Positions 42,273-51,472 of a stretch of DNA of 64,000 nucleotides are shown here, piece after piece (the first letter of the stretch is position 1; each line of letters begins with the position of its first letter). The translations under genes were made by a program, and so were the position numbers. The notes under the pieces were generated by a model that saw only the letters and a program-made list of their open reading frames with translations, did no database searches and was not told the DNA's origin. Source of the stretch: CAYPTY01 sp964413935 (GTDB lineage: Bacteria > Bacteroidota > Rhodothermia > Balneolales > Balneolaceae); NCBI GenBank assembly GCA_964413935.1, contig CAYPTY010000009.1:48382-112381 (forward strand), read 5' to 3'.

Positions 42273-44381
42273 TCAGGCTTTAAAATATAGGCTCACAAGG
42301 GTCTCTGCAATTAATAAAATAAAGCCGGCCCACATAAACCACTGCCAGATTTCCCGACCGAAACTTGCTGAGGCCAGTTCCGCATCCAGCTCTTCCTCAT
42401 CCAGGCCTCCGGTGCTGATGATCCTTGCACCAAGTACATCTTTCAGTAAATCCATCTTTTCACCTCTCTCACTGATTGTGGTCATTGACGATTCAGCTTC
42501 GTCCATGTTTAATCCTATAATCTGTTGTCGCTCTCCGAAAAAGAGATTAAGATAACCCGGCTCCCATTCCGTACCGGGATAGCTGATTTGCAAGGCATTA
42601 TCACGGCGTTGAATTTCAGGGCGGGCCCGTATTCCGCCTGCTTCCAGTTCAATTTCCTGTTCATCCGTTGTGATTCTTGCTTCATAATCTGAACCCAACG
42701 TAAAGTTTCGGATTCCACCGCTTTCGGATGAGGAAGCGTAAAGCAGGGTGCGGTAGTACAAGGGGGCAAAGAGGGGATTAACGGGCAGGTCGGTCCAGCC
42801 GGCTTCATTTCCCGTAGAGAAAATGAACAATCTGCCGGATCCGAAATTATGCTGCCTTAGCACAACATCCCCAAGATCTGACTTCAGCAGGTCAAACCCA
42901 TTGCTTTCAGGATTTACATCAAATAGAAACTGATAGTACAGGGAAGGGGTATTGAATTTAATTTCCTCATCCCCTTCCAGATCAAAAACTTCATCCAGAA
43001 TGGGATGTCCTTCCGGTAAAACCGAGATTCGGTCCACCGCACTGAAGGAGGCAAATTCACCTTTTATCCCCTGATATGCGCCTGCATTAAATTCGGAAAG
43101 AAAGGCATTATAATTTCGGGTATCACCATCAGGAGCAGGGAAAAAGAGTAATCCCTTCCCTTCCTGCACCTCCCTAAGCAATATTTCGAACAGATACTCC
43201 GGTACCTGCCTGATTCCGTCCAGTACAATGGCATCATATTCCCCTAAATTTTGATTACTCAGTTCCTGAATCCCGGCTATCTCATAATCCATCTGGCTGT
43301 CACTTTCACGGATGGCCTGAAGGATCAGGTCTGAATAGCTGCTTCCTGTTTGCGCATTTTTCTGTGCTTCCCTCACCCAAAGAATTTTACGCTCGCGGGG
43401 TACAAACAGGGTGAAAAAAATCTGGTTATCATCCGTAAATTCATCCCCCTCAAGCAGCAATTTTCCTTTCAGATATCCATTCCTTTCCGGCAATAACTGG
43501 AAACTAAACAGCTTTTCCTCACCGGCATTGAGTTCAATAGCATATTGTCCCAGCAATTTATCATCAAACTGAAGTGACAGAAACTGATTTACCGCAGGCC
43601 GATCACTGTAATTCTTCACCTTAACTTCCAGTTCAGCCGGTAGTCCACGGCTGATGATTTCGCTGCCGGCTTTGAGTTCAGAAACAGCGGTATTCTGTAC
43701 ATCGGCCTGCCCGATTTCGAAGTAACTGATGCTCGCACTCATTTCCTGTTCATCGGGCCAGTCGCTTAAACTGAATTGTTCGGCCTGTCCATCACTCAGA
43801 ATGAATATTTTTTTATTGGCTGAAGGTGCGCTTTCCATGAATTCGATCAGGCTTAGCAATCGCTGTGAGCTGTAGTTCCCACCAGGGCTGATTTCAACCT
43901 CATCAAGTTTTCGCCGACTTTCACGCATACCGCCCTCGCTGATACTCAGTCCTGAACCGTTTGTAAGCTGAATCACAAAACGGTCGCCTTCTTTTGATTT
44001 ATCAAGCAGGTCATTGATGATATCCTGAGCCTGATCAAACAGAGGGCCGTTTTCATCGATACGCTTCATGCTCACACTGTTATCCAGTAAAAAGGCAACC
44101 AGAGCAGGTTCATCCGAATCACCCAGTCCGGAAGAAATAGATGGTGGAAGAAAGGGCCGTGCAAGAACCAAAGACAGGCAGATTACGGCCAGCACCCTTA
44201 GTAACAGCAGCAGGTATTTTTTAAAGCGGATTCTCTTAATCGTGGTTTTCTGCAGGTCTTCAAAGAATGAAAGAGTGGAGAAGGCTACTTTTTGGGGACG
44301 GCGCAGATTCAATAAATGAATGACCAGTGGAACAGCCGCTGCCAGTATGGCGAACAGAAAAAACGGATTCAGGAAACTCAT
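42273..44381 (-). CDS. BatA-domain and VWA-like membrane protein
   Basis: The 702-residue protein begins with the BatA membrane module: LNPFFLFAILAAAVPLVIHLLNLRRPQKVAFSTLSFF, then a second helix. A von Willebrand A-like domain follows with a metal-site motif LLDNSVSMKR and ILSDGQAEQFSL. Later domains resemble the extended BatA proteins of Bacteroidota, including LLFFPAPDGD and FSTGNEAGW segments, and the C-terminus ends in a single transmembrane helix (WFMWAGFILLIAETLVSLYF). It probably acts in the periplasm in an aerotolerance/Bat-like process. No MoxR ATPase is adjacent. The role is uncertain. Confidence 0.82.
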   Translation of the reverse strand: MSFLNPFFLFAILAAAVPLVIHLLNLRRPQKVAFSTLSFFEDLQKTTIKRIRFKKYLLLLLRVLAVICLSLVLARPFLPPSISSGLGDSDEPALVAFLLDNSVSMKRIDENGPLFDQAQDIINDLLDKSKEGDRFVIQLTNGSGLSISEGGMRESRRKLDEVEISPGGNYSSQRLLSLIEFMESAPSANKKIFILSDGQAEQFSLSDWPDEQEMSASISYFEIGQADVQNTAVSELKAGSEIISRGLPAELEVKVKNYSDRPAVNQFLSLQFDDKLLGQYAIELNAGEEKLFSFQLLPERNGYLKGKLLLEGDEFTDDNQIFFTLFVPRERKILWVREAQKNAQTGSSYSDLILQAIRESDSQMDYEIAGIQELSNQNLGEYDAIVLDGIRQVPEYLFEILLREVQEGKGLLFFPAPDGDTRNYNAFLSEFNAGAYQGIKGEFASFSAVDRISVLPEGHPILDEVFDLEGDEEIKFNTPSLYYQFLFDVNPESNGFDLLKSDLGDVVLRQHNFGSGRLFIFSTGNEAGWTDLPVNPLFAPLYYRTLLYASSSESGGIRNFTLGSDYEARITTDEQEIELEAGGIRARPEIQRRDNALQISYPGTEWEPGYLNLFFGERQQIIGLNMDEAESSMTTISERGEKMDLLKDVLGARIISTGGLDEEELDAELASASFGREIWQWFMWAGFILLIAETLVSLYFKA

Positions 44382-44484
44382 TTACAGATTAATTCTTACT
44401 TTGGGTAATTGTGTTGGAACATAAGCCGGACAGACGGAATATGAAATTGAAATATCGAACTCCAAGCATCGTTTCTCATCCCTG

Positions 44485-47139
44485 ATGCAACGCCCCTCAG
44501 CCTTAGTAATTATCACCTGCAGTATTTTTGTCAGCATTTCCTGTTCTGACAGGGAAAAGGACTGGCAGCAATTGATTCCGGAGAATATGGTTCTGATGTA
44601 TCAGCAGGAAAACACCATTAGCCTAAGCCAAGTTTCCGAATTACCAGAAATTGCTTTGCTTGATGACATCACCCCCGGTAATGTTCAGAATGTACAGCGT
44701 ATAGAAAACCGCATTCTGAGTAGTTCTCAGCCCGCCAGATTGCAGATTCAATCACTATTTCTGTATCCTGTTAATGCCACAGACCTTGAAGCGGTTTGGA
44801 TTACAAGCGCCCCGGATAATTATGCGGAGTACCTTTCGGGGTTGTTCAGCAAAGCGTTTAAAGAGTCGCGCTATGACTTCCGGAAATATCCGGTTTACAT
44901 TTTGTATCTGGATGAAACCAGCATCATGTACGTCATTCAGTCAGGCGACTATCTTTATCTCTCTGAATCCAGCCTGGCTCTTGAAAGAATGATTCGGATC
45001 ATGGACGGATCCGCAGGAAATATGAATCCCGACAGTAAACCCGGAGCGGGTGAGTTGTTAGTAAATACTCCGCATCTCTATCGCTGGATGCAGCAGGTTG
45101 CCCGGGTTATCCACCATCCTTCTCTGAAAAAAGTATTCACCGGCAGCCAGCCCCTTGTGGCCCGTTTTGAGAACGGAGATGAAAACAGTCCCATTGAACA
45201 GTCTTTTACTGCTGAAATGGCCATCAATTCGTCTGATGCCTCTTTTTCTACTCAAGCCCTTTCAGGTGATAAGGGTACGATATCGCTTGACCGGCACATT
45301 TCATCCAATTCGGCAGCTTTCGGAATCTTTCACATTCAGCCTCAACTCAGAAGCAGCAATAACCTGGATGCTGAAAAAAAACTGGATTCCCTGCTGCAGG
45401 CCGACACTGAACTTTACCGTGAACTTGCAGCTTCCCTCAGTGACGAACTGGCCATGGTCAGTTTTGCCGAATCCGGCTTAAGCAATACCGGCGAATATTT
45501 ATTTATCCGTGAACTGAGTACACCCAGATCGCTGCGCAGTGATCTTAATACCCTTGTTCGGGCCGGCTTCATAAGCCAGCAGGATGATTCCTATTTCATT
45601 CAAAGTCGTGAAATGGCCCTTATGCTGGGTTCTGAATTTTGTGACTTTACCGATTTCTATCTGAGCTTTTCAGGCGAGGCTATTGCCATCGCAAAACGAA
45701 AGGGGCTGGCTGAGAGTGTGACTGCAGACCGCCAGCGTAGACGTGTGATGTATTACGAAGGCACTTATTCAGAATATCGGGAGGAAATCCCGGAAGAACT
45801 CAGCGCTCTTATCTGGGTCAAAAGCAGTGATTTTCTTGCTTTTCTGCAGCCATACATTAATCCCGGCAGCAGTATCAATCCCCTTTTTGCACAGTTTGAT
45901 GTGGCTTCCATTTACACCCAGGCTGAGAATAATCAGGTTAAGGTGAGCTTTAATTCGCTCAGAAGGGAAGAAAGCAACTTACCTTATCGTGAGCTGTGGG
46001 TATTTCCATTGGGAGGTGCTGAAATCACCGGCGAACCCATCATGGCTGATGTTGCGGGCAGCAGCAGGGAGGAAATCATATTCTCCACCACAAGCGGCAG
46101 CATATACGGCCTGGCCACCGACGGCACTCAGGTATTGCAACTTTCGACCGGTGAGGATATACCTGTGGGTTCACCTGTTGTTTATGACTGGTATGGAAAC
46201 AATCGTGAAATCATCATGCAGGCTGCAGGGAACAAAATTTATGCATGGAATCGAACAGGCGACTTGCTTCCGAAATTTCCATTTGAACTGGATGCTCAGA
46301 TCAGCGCTCCAATCAGCATAGCCGATGTGAGCCGTAACGGAATTCCTGAGATTATTGTAGCCACTGAAGATCGCAATGTACATGTTCTGGATGGAAGGGG
46401 AATTAACATTGATGGCTGGCCGCAAAGAACCAATGCACCGGTTTTAAATCAGCCTTCTTTGATTACGGTAAACGAATTACGTTCTATCTGGGCTGTTTCA
46501 CTCAATGGCCTGCACAGCTGGCTGCCCGGTGGACAATTGCGTCCCGGTTTTCCATTTTTTGCTGAAGCTCCTTTCACTACCGGGCCTGAACTGCTGAACG
46601 AATCGATTTTTGTGCCTTCGGCTGATGGAAGCTTGTTCAGCTTTGGCCTGCAGCCGGTATTTGATGACTCGCTGAGTAATTCAACAGCTGTGGACAGTCT
46701 TATTATCCAAAGCCTGAGCATAGACAACAGCCCGCTCACCGGTTTTCAGGTAAGGCCCAGTACCCTACTTCGCGACAGTACTGGTTTTTTCCGGGATGAT
46801 GTTTTTCTCACAACCACCCTCAGTGGTTCCGTGTACATACACGACCAAAAGGGGAATCTTCAGTTTGCGGAGAGTATGGGACAGAGCGCCTCCGACCGCT
46901 TTATTCCTTTCCTCACAGACATTAATTCGGATCGCGTGCTGGAAATCTTTGCATTGGCTGATCTGGGCCGGCTCTACGCCTGGAAATATCTGACCGGTGA
47001 GAGAGAGTACAATATCCCAACCTCAGCCATGAAATACCCTACCGTGCTGGATATTAACGGGGATAATCAAAAAGAATTAATTGCCCTGACGCGTGAAGGT
47101 TTACGATGCTGGACCATCCGCAGTACCGCGGAAGACTAA
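44485..47139 (+). CDS. Lipoprotein with C-terminal beta-propeller (VCBS/FG-GAP-like) repeats
   Basis: The 884-residue protein has a lipoprotein signal ending FVSISC. The first 500 residues have no recognised family and resemble DUF3352-type extracytoplasmic proteins only loosely. From about residue 515 there are propeller blades: EPIMADVAGSSREEIIFSTTSGSIYGL, APISIADVSRNGIPEIIVATEDRNVHVLDGRG, and FLTDINSDRVLEIFALADLGRLYAW. These Asp-rich turns bind calcium in FG-GAP proteins. It is divergent from the BatA gene with 103 bases between them. The partner and ligand are unknown. Confidence 0.78.
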   Translation: MQRPSALVIITCSIFVSISCSDREKDWQQLIPENMVLMYQQENTISLSQVSELPEIALLDDITPGNVQNVQRIENRILSSSQPARLQIQSLFLYPVNATDLEAVWITSAPDNYAEYLSGLFSKAFKESRYDFRKYPVYILYLDETSIMYVIQSGDYLYLSESSLALERMIRIMDGSAGNMNPDSKPGAGELLVNTPHLYRWMQQVARVIHHPSLKKVFTGSQPLVARFENGDENSPIEQSFTAEMAINSSDASFSTQALSGDKGTISLDRHISSNSAAFGIFHIQPQLRSSNNLDAEKKLDSLLQADTELYRELAASLSDELAMVSFAESGLSNTGEYLFIRELSTPRSLRSDLNTLVRAGFISQQDDSYFIQSREMALMLGSEFCDFTDFYLSFSGEAIAIAKRKGLAESVTADRQRRRVMYYEGTYSEYREEIPEELSALIWVKSSDFLAFLQPYINPGSSINPLFAQFDVASIYTQAENNQVKVSFNSLRREESNLPYRELWVFPLGGAEITGEPIMADVAGSSREEIIFSTTSGSIYGLATDGTQVLQLSTGEDIPVGSPVVYDWYGNNREIIMQAAGNKIYAWNRTGDLLPKFPFELDAQISAPISIADVSRNGIPEIIVATEDRNVHVLDGRGINIDGWPQRTNAPVLNQPSLITVNELRSIWAVSLNGLHSWLPGGQLRPGFPFFAEAPFTTGPELLNESIFVPSADGSLFSFGLQPVFDDSLSNSTAVDSLIIQSLSIDNSPLTGFQVRPSTLLRDSTGFFRDDVFLTTTLSGSVYIHDQKGNLQFAESMGQSASDRFIPFLTDINSDRVLEIFALADLGRLYAWKYLTGEREYNIPTSAMKYPTVLDINGDNQKELIALTREGLRCWTIRSTAED

Positions 47140-47169
47140 ACCCTTCGTAGTATGACCTTTGTAGCCTGA

Positions 47170-48066
47170 TCAGAAAATAGCATTCAGGGCTTCATCCACC
47201 TCTTCATACCGGAATGAAAAACCGGCATCCAGCAGCTTTTTGGGGTATGCCCGAATACTGTCAAGAATGGGCTTCGCGCCTTCACCGAACATAATACGAA
47301 TAGCCAGTTCAGGTACCCTGAAGATGGAAGGCCTGTGCATAGCCTTTCCCAGCTCCTTCGCAAAGGTGTTCATGTTAACCGGTGCAGGCCCAACAGCATT
47401 ATACACCCCTTCAAAATCCTGATGCTGAACCGGAAATAAAATTGCATGACATAAATCTGTTCGATGAATCCAAGGCATATATTGTTTTCCATGGCTTACT
47501 GGTCCGCCTACAAAAAACTGAAAGGGAGGAATCATCTGTTCAAGCGCTCCACCACCTTTTTCAAGCACAATTCCGATGCGTGGTATGGCTACCCGGATTC
47601 CAAGTTCAGTTGCCTTCAGTGCTTCTGCTTCCCAGTCAATACAAACCTGAGCCAGAAAGTCATCACCCGGACCGGATTCTTCATCCAGTCTTTCATCTCC
47701 ATTATCCCCATAATAACCGGAAGCCGACGCGGAGATAAACAAATCCGGCTTCTGTTCTGCTTCACGCATGGCATCTACCAGGATTCGCGTACTTTCAATG
47801 CGACTGTCATAGATGCGCTTTTTAACTTCCTCATTCCACCGACCCCCAAAAACATTTTCTCCCACCAGATTAATGACCACATCCGTTTCTTCCATCACTT
47901 TGGAAAGGTTGGCATCCCAGCTTACAAAAAGCTCATTCTTGACTCCATCAATCTGATATTTTTTTGGACTGCGGGTCAGAATTTTTAAAAAGTGTCCTTC
48001 CTTTAACAGAATTTCTCTAAGTTCTTCACCAATAAAACCGGTTGCGCCAGTGAGTAGAAAGTTCAT
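47170..48066 (-). CDS. TIGR01777-family NAD-dependent epimerase/dehydratase-like protein
   Basis: The 298-residue protein has an extended short-chain dehydrogenase fold. The dinucleotide loop is LLTGATGFIGEEL at the N-terminus, with VINLVGENVFGGRW and SASGYYGDNGDERLDEES (the YfcH/SulA-like subgroup's active-site segment, Tyr-Tyr in place of YxxxK spacing). The C-terminal half has HRTDLCHAILF and GVYNAVGPAPVNMNTF. The function of the subgroup is not established. It is divergent from the DoxX/MauE-like gene 15 bases away. Confidence 0.9.
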   Translation of the reverse strand: MNFLLTGATGFIGEELREILLKEGHFLKILTRSPKKYQIDGVKNELFVSWDANLSKVMEETDVVINLVGENVFGGRWNEEVKKRIYDSRIESTRILVDAMREAEQKPDLFISASASGYYGDNGDERLDEESGPGDDFLAQVCIDWEAEALKATELGIRVAIPRIGIVLEKGGGALEQMIPPFQFFVGGPVSHGKQYMPWIHRTDLCHAILFPVQHQDFEGVYNAVGPAPVNMNTFAKELGKAMHRPSIFRVPELAIRIMFGEGAKPILDSIRAYPKKLLDAGFSFRYEEVDEALNAIF

Positions 48067-48081
48067 AAAATTTGATGCCTT

Positions 48082-48582
48082 ATGAATTCAAGTGAAAATT
48101 TGAAGATACTTAATAATCCACAACTCTTAAGCCGTATTCTGCTTTTTGTACGCCTGCTGCTGGGTGGTGTTTTTACCTTTTCAGGTATAGGAAAACTCGT
48201 TAATAGTGAGGATGCATTATATATGGTTGAATTGATGGCATCTGAATACTATCAGCTCATCGAGTATACAAATGAGATAGTGATGGCACTCACCATTTTC
48301 GAATTAATTCTGGCCGTATTACTCTTTACCGGCTGGAATAAGATCGTCACATTTGCATTAACGGATGCATTTCTGACCGGTTTTATAGTTGTACTGGTCT
48401 ATTTTCTGATCAGCGGTTACAATGTGGAGAGCTGCGGATGTTTTGGGGCCTTCGGTGGTTCGGGTGGCATCGAAGCCACCCTGGCCCGTGATATCGTTTT
48501 GCTGGTGGTAGCAAATTTCGGTCTCGTCCTCACCGTGATGATTCGAAAACAGGAATCAAAGCTGGCCGAGCAGATTGCTTAA
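48082..48582 (+). CDS. DoxX/MauE-like redox-associated membrane protein
   Basis: The 166-residue protein has four transmembrane helices (ILLFVRLLLGGVFTFSGIGKL, IVMALTIFELILAVLLFTGW, ALTDAFLTGFIVVLVYFLI, DIVLLVVANFGLVLTVMI). Between helices three and four it carries a Cys pair in VESCGCFGAFGG, the typical MauE/DoxX redox motif. Such proteins act in thiol-disulfide or methylamine-dehydrogenase-like maturation, often next to a thioredoxin-fold protein, but none is adjacent here. The C-terminus overlaps the dienelactone hydrolase gene by 27 bases on the opposite strand. Confidence 0.82.
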   Translation: MNSSENLKILNNPQLLSRILLFVRLLLGGVFTFSGIGKLVNSEDALYMVELMASEYYQLIEYTNEIVMALTIFELILAVLLFTGWNKIVTFALTDAFLTGFIVVLVYFLISGYNVESCGCFGAFGGSGGIEATLARDIVLLVVANFGLVLTVMIRKQESKLAEQIA

Positions 48583-49350
48583 GCGGTCAAAAGCCTTATC
48601 TCGTGCTTCTTTGTTCGGCCCGTCTGCTTCAGGATCATCACCGCGACGCATAAAGGCGTGACCGGCTCCATCATAAATCACATAGTTATATTCAAGACCA
48701 TTGGCTTTCATTTGCTCTTCACTAAACGCAATGGTTGAGTTTACCCGATTGTCATTCCCGCCATAAAATCCATAAACCGGGACTTTGATATACGAATAAG
48801 GTTCAGCTTCTCCGGGTCCGGTTCCATAGAATACATAAGCAGCTTCAATTTCATCACCGGCATTGGTTGCAAAACGAAAGGTCTGGGAACCTCCCCAGCA
48901 AAAACCGACAACGGCAACATTTCCATTTCCGGCATCCATGCTTTTAGCATAATCCAGTACGGCCATCAGATCAGACGTAATCGCATCAGGATTCAGCTCA
49001 TACAAAGCGGAACGGGCAGCATCTGAAGAGGCATAATCTGAAGTTTTCATGCCTTTATCATCGGTTAGCAGATCCGGAGCAATGGTGATGAATCCTCTGC
49101 TGGCCAGCTGATCTGCAAATGAGCGTGCCCAGGTATTTAATCCGCGATTTTCGTGGATCACGATGACCACCGTTGATTTTTCGTTACTCTGTGGGTAAAC
49201 CACGAAGTTCTCCAGCATGCGGTCATTGGATTCGATTTTCACCCATTCATGATGCCGGGGTGATTCCTCCAGCTGTTTTAGGGCAAAATCCTGTGCCAGC
49301 AGGGTTCCTCCCAGGAAAAGGGTAAAGAGCAGGGTATTCAGTATTTTCAT
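48556..49350 (-). CDS. Exported dienelactone hydrolase family protein
   Basis: The 264-residue protein has a signal peptide (MKILNTLLFTLFLGGTLLAQ). The hydrolase core has Cys151 as nucleophile in VVGFCWGGSQ, the acid in YGGNDNRVNSTI and the histidine in DGAGHAFMRR, matching the dienelactone hydrolase Cys-His-Asp triad. VIVIHENRGLNTWARSFAD is the usual oxyanion region. The true substrate is probably not a dienelactone, because the family is broad. Its start overlaps the epimerase stop by 4 bases, so it ends the 57-48.6 kb reverse transcript. Confidence 0.88.
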   Translation of the reverse strand: MKILNTLLFTLFLGGTLLAQDFALKQLEESPRHHEWVKIESNDRMLENFVVYPQSNEKSTVVIVIHENRGLNTWARSFADQLASRGFITIAPDLLTDDKGMKTSDYASSDAARSALYELNPDAITSDLMAVLDYAKSMDAGNGNVAVVGFCWGGSQTFRFATNAGDEIEAAYVFYGTGPGEAEPYSYIKVPVYGFYGGNDNRVNSTIAFSEEQMKANGLEYNYVIYDGAGHAFMRRGDDPEADGPNKEARDKAFDRLSNLLGQL

Positions 49351-50402
49351 TTCGATGTGGTTTTGGATATTAAATTTGCCCCCGGATGTATTCCTAGCCC
49401 GGGTTTCTTATTAGCAAGTATCTGATAGCTATCATTCATCTGCAAACCCTCAAATACATCTTTTTGCAATAACAGGTGTCCGTCCAGATCCACAAAATCC
49501 GCTTCATAGCCCAGCAGAGCTCCTGCTGAGATAGCCAGCGAAGATTCAATCATACAACCAATCATAATTTTCAACCCTATTTCTCTCATTGCATTCATCT
49601 GCTCAAGTGACCCAAGTACAGATCCGCTTTTCATTAATTTGATGTTGATTCCGTGGAATTGCCTTGCCAGTTCCTTCAGGTCGATGTTGCCTGCATAACT
49701 TTCATCCGCAAACAGTGGCAGAGGACTGAATTCTTTCAGCTGTTGCATCTCCTCATGCATGTGAGCGGGCATGGGTTGCTCTACCAGTCCCACATTTTGA
49801 GTGGCCAGAAATTCGATCTCCCTTTTAGCTTCATCCAGGCTTTTCCAGCCTTCATTGGCATCCACACGTATCATTTTGTCCGTAACGAGTCGAATACTTT
49901 TGATGATTTCCCGGTCCTCGCTGCTCCCCAGCTTTATTTTAAAAACCGGGGCATCCTTAGCTTCCCTGATTTTCTGCTGCATTACTTCTTTTTTGTCGAT
50001 GCCGATAGTAAAAGAAGTTGGAGGTGTGATGTTTGAATCAAGTTTCAAGAGCTGATGAGCCGGTAATGCGTTCATCTTTCCCAGCCAGTCGATCAATGCC
50101 ATTTCAAGTGCAGCTTCTGCAGCCCGGGTTCTAAAGCCGGTTTCCTGCATAAATGACTGGATGTGATCAGGGATACTGATTTCTGCTTCGAAGCCTTCCT
50201 CCAGCCCTGATAAATCATTGAGCACATCTGCCGGATATTCTTCATAACGATAATTCGGGGCAGCTTCTCCATATCCTGAAATTCCTTGACTCTCAACGGT
50301 CACGAATACATTTTCAGCCGTGTTCTTTGATCCTCTGGAAATGGAAAAGGTGTGCCTGAGCGGGAGATGAAGCGGGGTAACCCGAATCTTAAAACTGTAC
50401 AT
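49347..50402 (-). CDS. Dipeptide (L-Ala-D/L-Glu) epimerase, enolase superfamily
   Basis: The 351-residue protein has the muconate/mandelate-like enolase fold. The catalytic KxK is Lys155-Ile-Lys157 in FKIKLG. Metal ligands are Asp181 (RVDANEGW), Glu208 (LVEQPMP) and Asp233 (FADESYAG), and the opposing lysine lies in NIKLMKSG. This set fits L-Ala-D/L-Glu epimerase, which recycles murein peptides, though substrate specificity varies within the group. It overlaps cdsA by 14 bases and dienelactone hydrolase by 4, which indicates tight coupling. Confidence 0.87.
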   Translation of the reverse strand: MYSFKIRVTPLHLPLRHTFSISRGSKNTAENVFVTVESQGISGYGEAAPNYRYEEYPADVLNDLSGLEEGFEAEISIPDHIQSFMQETGFRTRAAEAALEMALIDWLGKMNALPAHQLLKLDSNITPPTSFTIGIDKKEVMQQKIREAKDAPVFKIKLGSSEDREIIKSIRLVTDKMIRVDANEGWKSLDEAKREIEFLATQNVGLVEQPMPAHMHEEMQQLKEFSPLPLFADESYAGNIDLKELARQFHGINIKLMKSGSVLGSLEQMNAMREIGLKIMIGCMIESSLAISAGALLGYEADFVDLDGHLLLQKDVFEGLQMNDSYQILANKKPGLGIHPGANLISKTTSK

Positions 50403-51210
50403 ATCCTAGCGCTTCCAGCAATTTCATGTAAATATACATGGCCGGTGCGGCTAGCAGAAGAGCATCAAAACGATCAAAAAGCCCACCATGTCCCGGCAGA
50501 AGCTGGGAGGAATCTTTCACACCTGCTACCCGCTTCAGCCTGGAAACCGTGAAATCACCGACAGGACCAAATACCCCAATCAGTAAAATTACAGGCAGCA
50601 ATAGAAAAATGTTAAGATCCAGTTTTAGCGGTACTAGATAGTAAACAAGGCAAAGTCCAACTCCTGAGCCAAGGAAACCAAATACAAATCCTTCCCAGGT
50701 CTTTTTGGGACTGAGCTCTGCGGCCATAATATGTTTGCCGAAGGCTCTTCCTCCGAAATAAGCAAAAACATCATTTCCCCAGACCATGAGCAGGAGAATC
50801 AGGGTCAGCATAAACCCGTCCTCTGTTGACCTGAAATCACGAATAAGCAAAAGACACAGAAAGCCGATTGGTGCATAGAGTCCGGTGAAAAGAGTGGAAC
50901 CCATTTCCATTATACTCGGCCGGGAGGTTCGAAATACCTGCATTGCGATATAAAACAAAAAGATGGCAATACCCAGCTCAAAAGCATAGGGCAGGAATGG
51001 ACTCAGCAAAACCCATAAGCCAATGCTGTAGGGAAAAAGCATATTTGGGTGCACTTCTGCAGCCTCCAGAATCCGGATGCATTCCTGAATAACAATAAAA
51101 GCGATGAGTATCACCGAAACGGTGAAATACCAGCCGCCAAGCCAGTTCATCCAGATAAAAAAGGCGGCAGCCGGCACTGCAACCAGTACTCTTTTCGCCA
51201 GTTCACTCAA
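50389..51210 (-). CDS. cdsA: Phosphatidate cytidylyltransferase
   Basis: The 273-residue integral membrane enzyme makes CDP-diacylglycerol from phosphatidate and CTP. The family signature near the C-terminus is GDFTVSRLKRVAGVKDSSQLLPGHGGLFDRFDALL. Six to eight hydrophobic segments precede it, and WGNDVFAYFGGRAFGKH and SPKKTWEG are typical. It belongs to phospholipid synthesis; neighbours accA and the upstream acyl-CoA thioesterase fit the lipid theme of the directon. Confidence 0.95.
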   Translation of the reverse strand: MSELAKRVLVAVPAAAFFIWMNWLGGWYFTVSVILIAFIVIQECIRILEAAEVHPNMLFPYSIGLWVLLSPFLPYAFELGIAIFLFYIAMQVFRTSRPSIMEMGSTLFTGLYAPIGFLCLLLIRDFRSTEDGFMLTLILLLMVWGNDVFAYFGGRAFGKHIMAAELSPKKTWEGFVFGFLGSGVGLCLVYYLVPLKLDLNIFLLLPVILLIGVFGPVGDFTVSRLKRVAGVKDSSQLLPGHGGLFDRFDALLLAAPAMYIYMKLLEALGYVQF

Positions 51211-51214
51211 GGAG

Positions 51215-51472
51215 TTATTCCCCCTCTTCCTGTTTTCTCAACTGCTCAAGAGCTTTTCTGGCCTTTTTCTCAAACTCAACGGGCACATACAAATAAACCA
51301 ATGCCATTTCACCAACGGTAAGACTGTAGGCCGAATCCCGCTTGGAAAGAATGTTAGATGGGATTTTAAGACTGGAAAGGTAGGTTTTGGCCAGGCCGAC
51401 GTCGAACTCGTTTCCGCCTTCCATTACACAAACCCAGTTATCAATATCATTGGGCTCAATGTCTTTAAACAA
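51215..51472 (-). CDS. DUF2007 domain-containing small protein
   Basis: The 85-residue protein has the alpha-beta pattern of DUF2007 (WVCVMEGGNEFDVGLAKTYLSSLKIPSNILSKRDSAYSL, then the strand LVYLYVPVEFEKKARKALEQL). Such domains are called putative signal-transducing proteins because of their ferredoxin-like fold and GlnB-like appearance. No enzyme site is visible. It overlaps the CPBP protease gene by 8 bases and lies 4 bases before cdsA. The role is unknown. Confidence 0.82.
   Translation of the reverse strand: MFKDIEPNDIDNWVCVMEGGNEFDVGLAKTYLSSLKIPSNILSKRDSAYSLTVGEMALVYLYVPVEFEKKARKALEQLRKQEEGE

Noticed and set aside
50352..50552. Open frames on the forward strand inside cdsA and similar shadow frames elsewhere.
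   Set aside because: They run antisense to well-supported genes and have no recognisable motifs or start signals.
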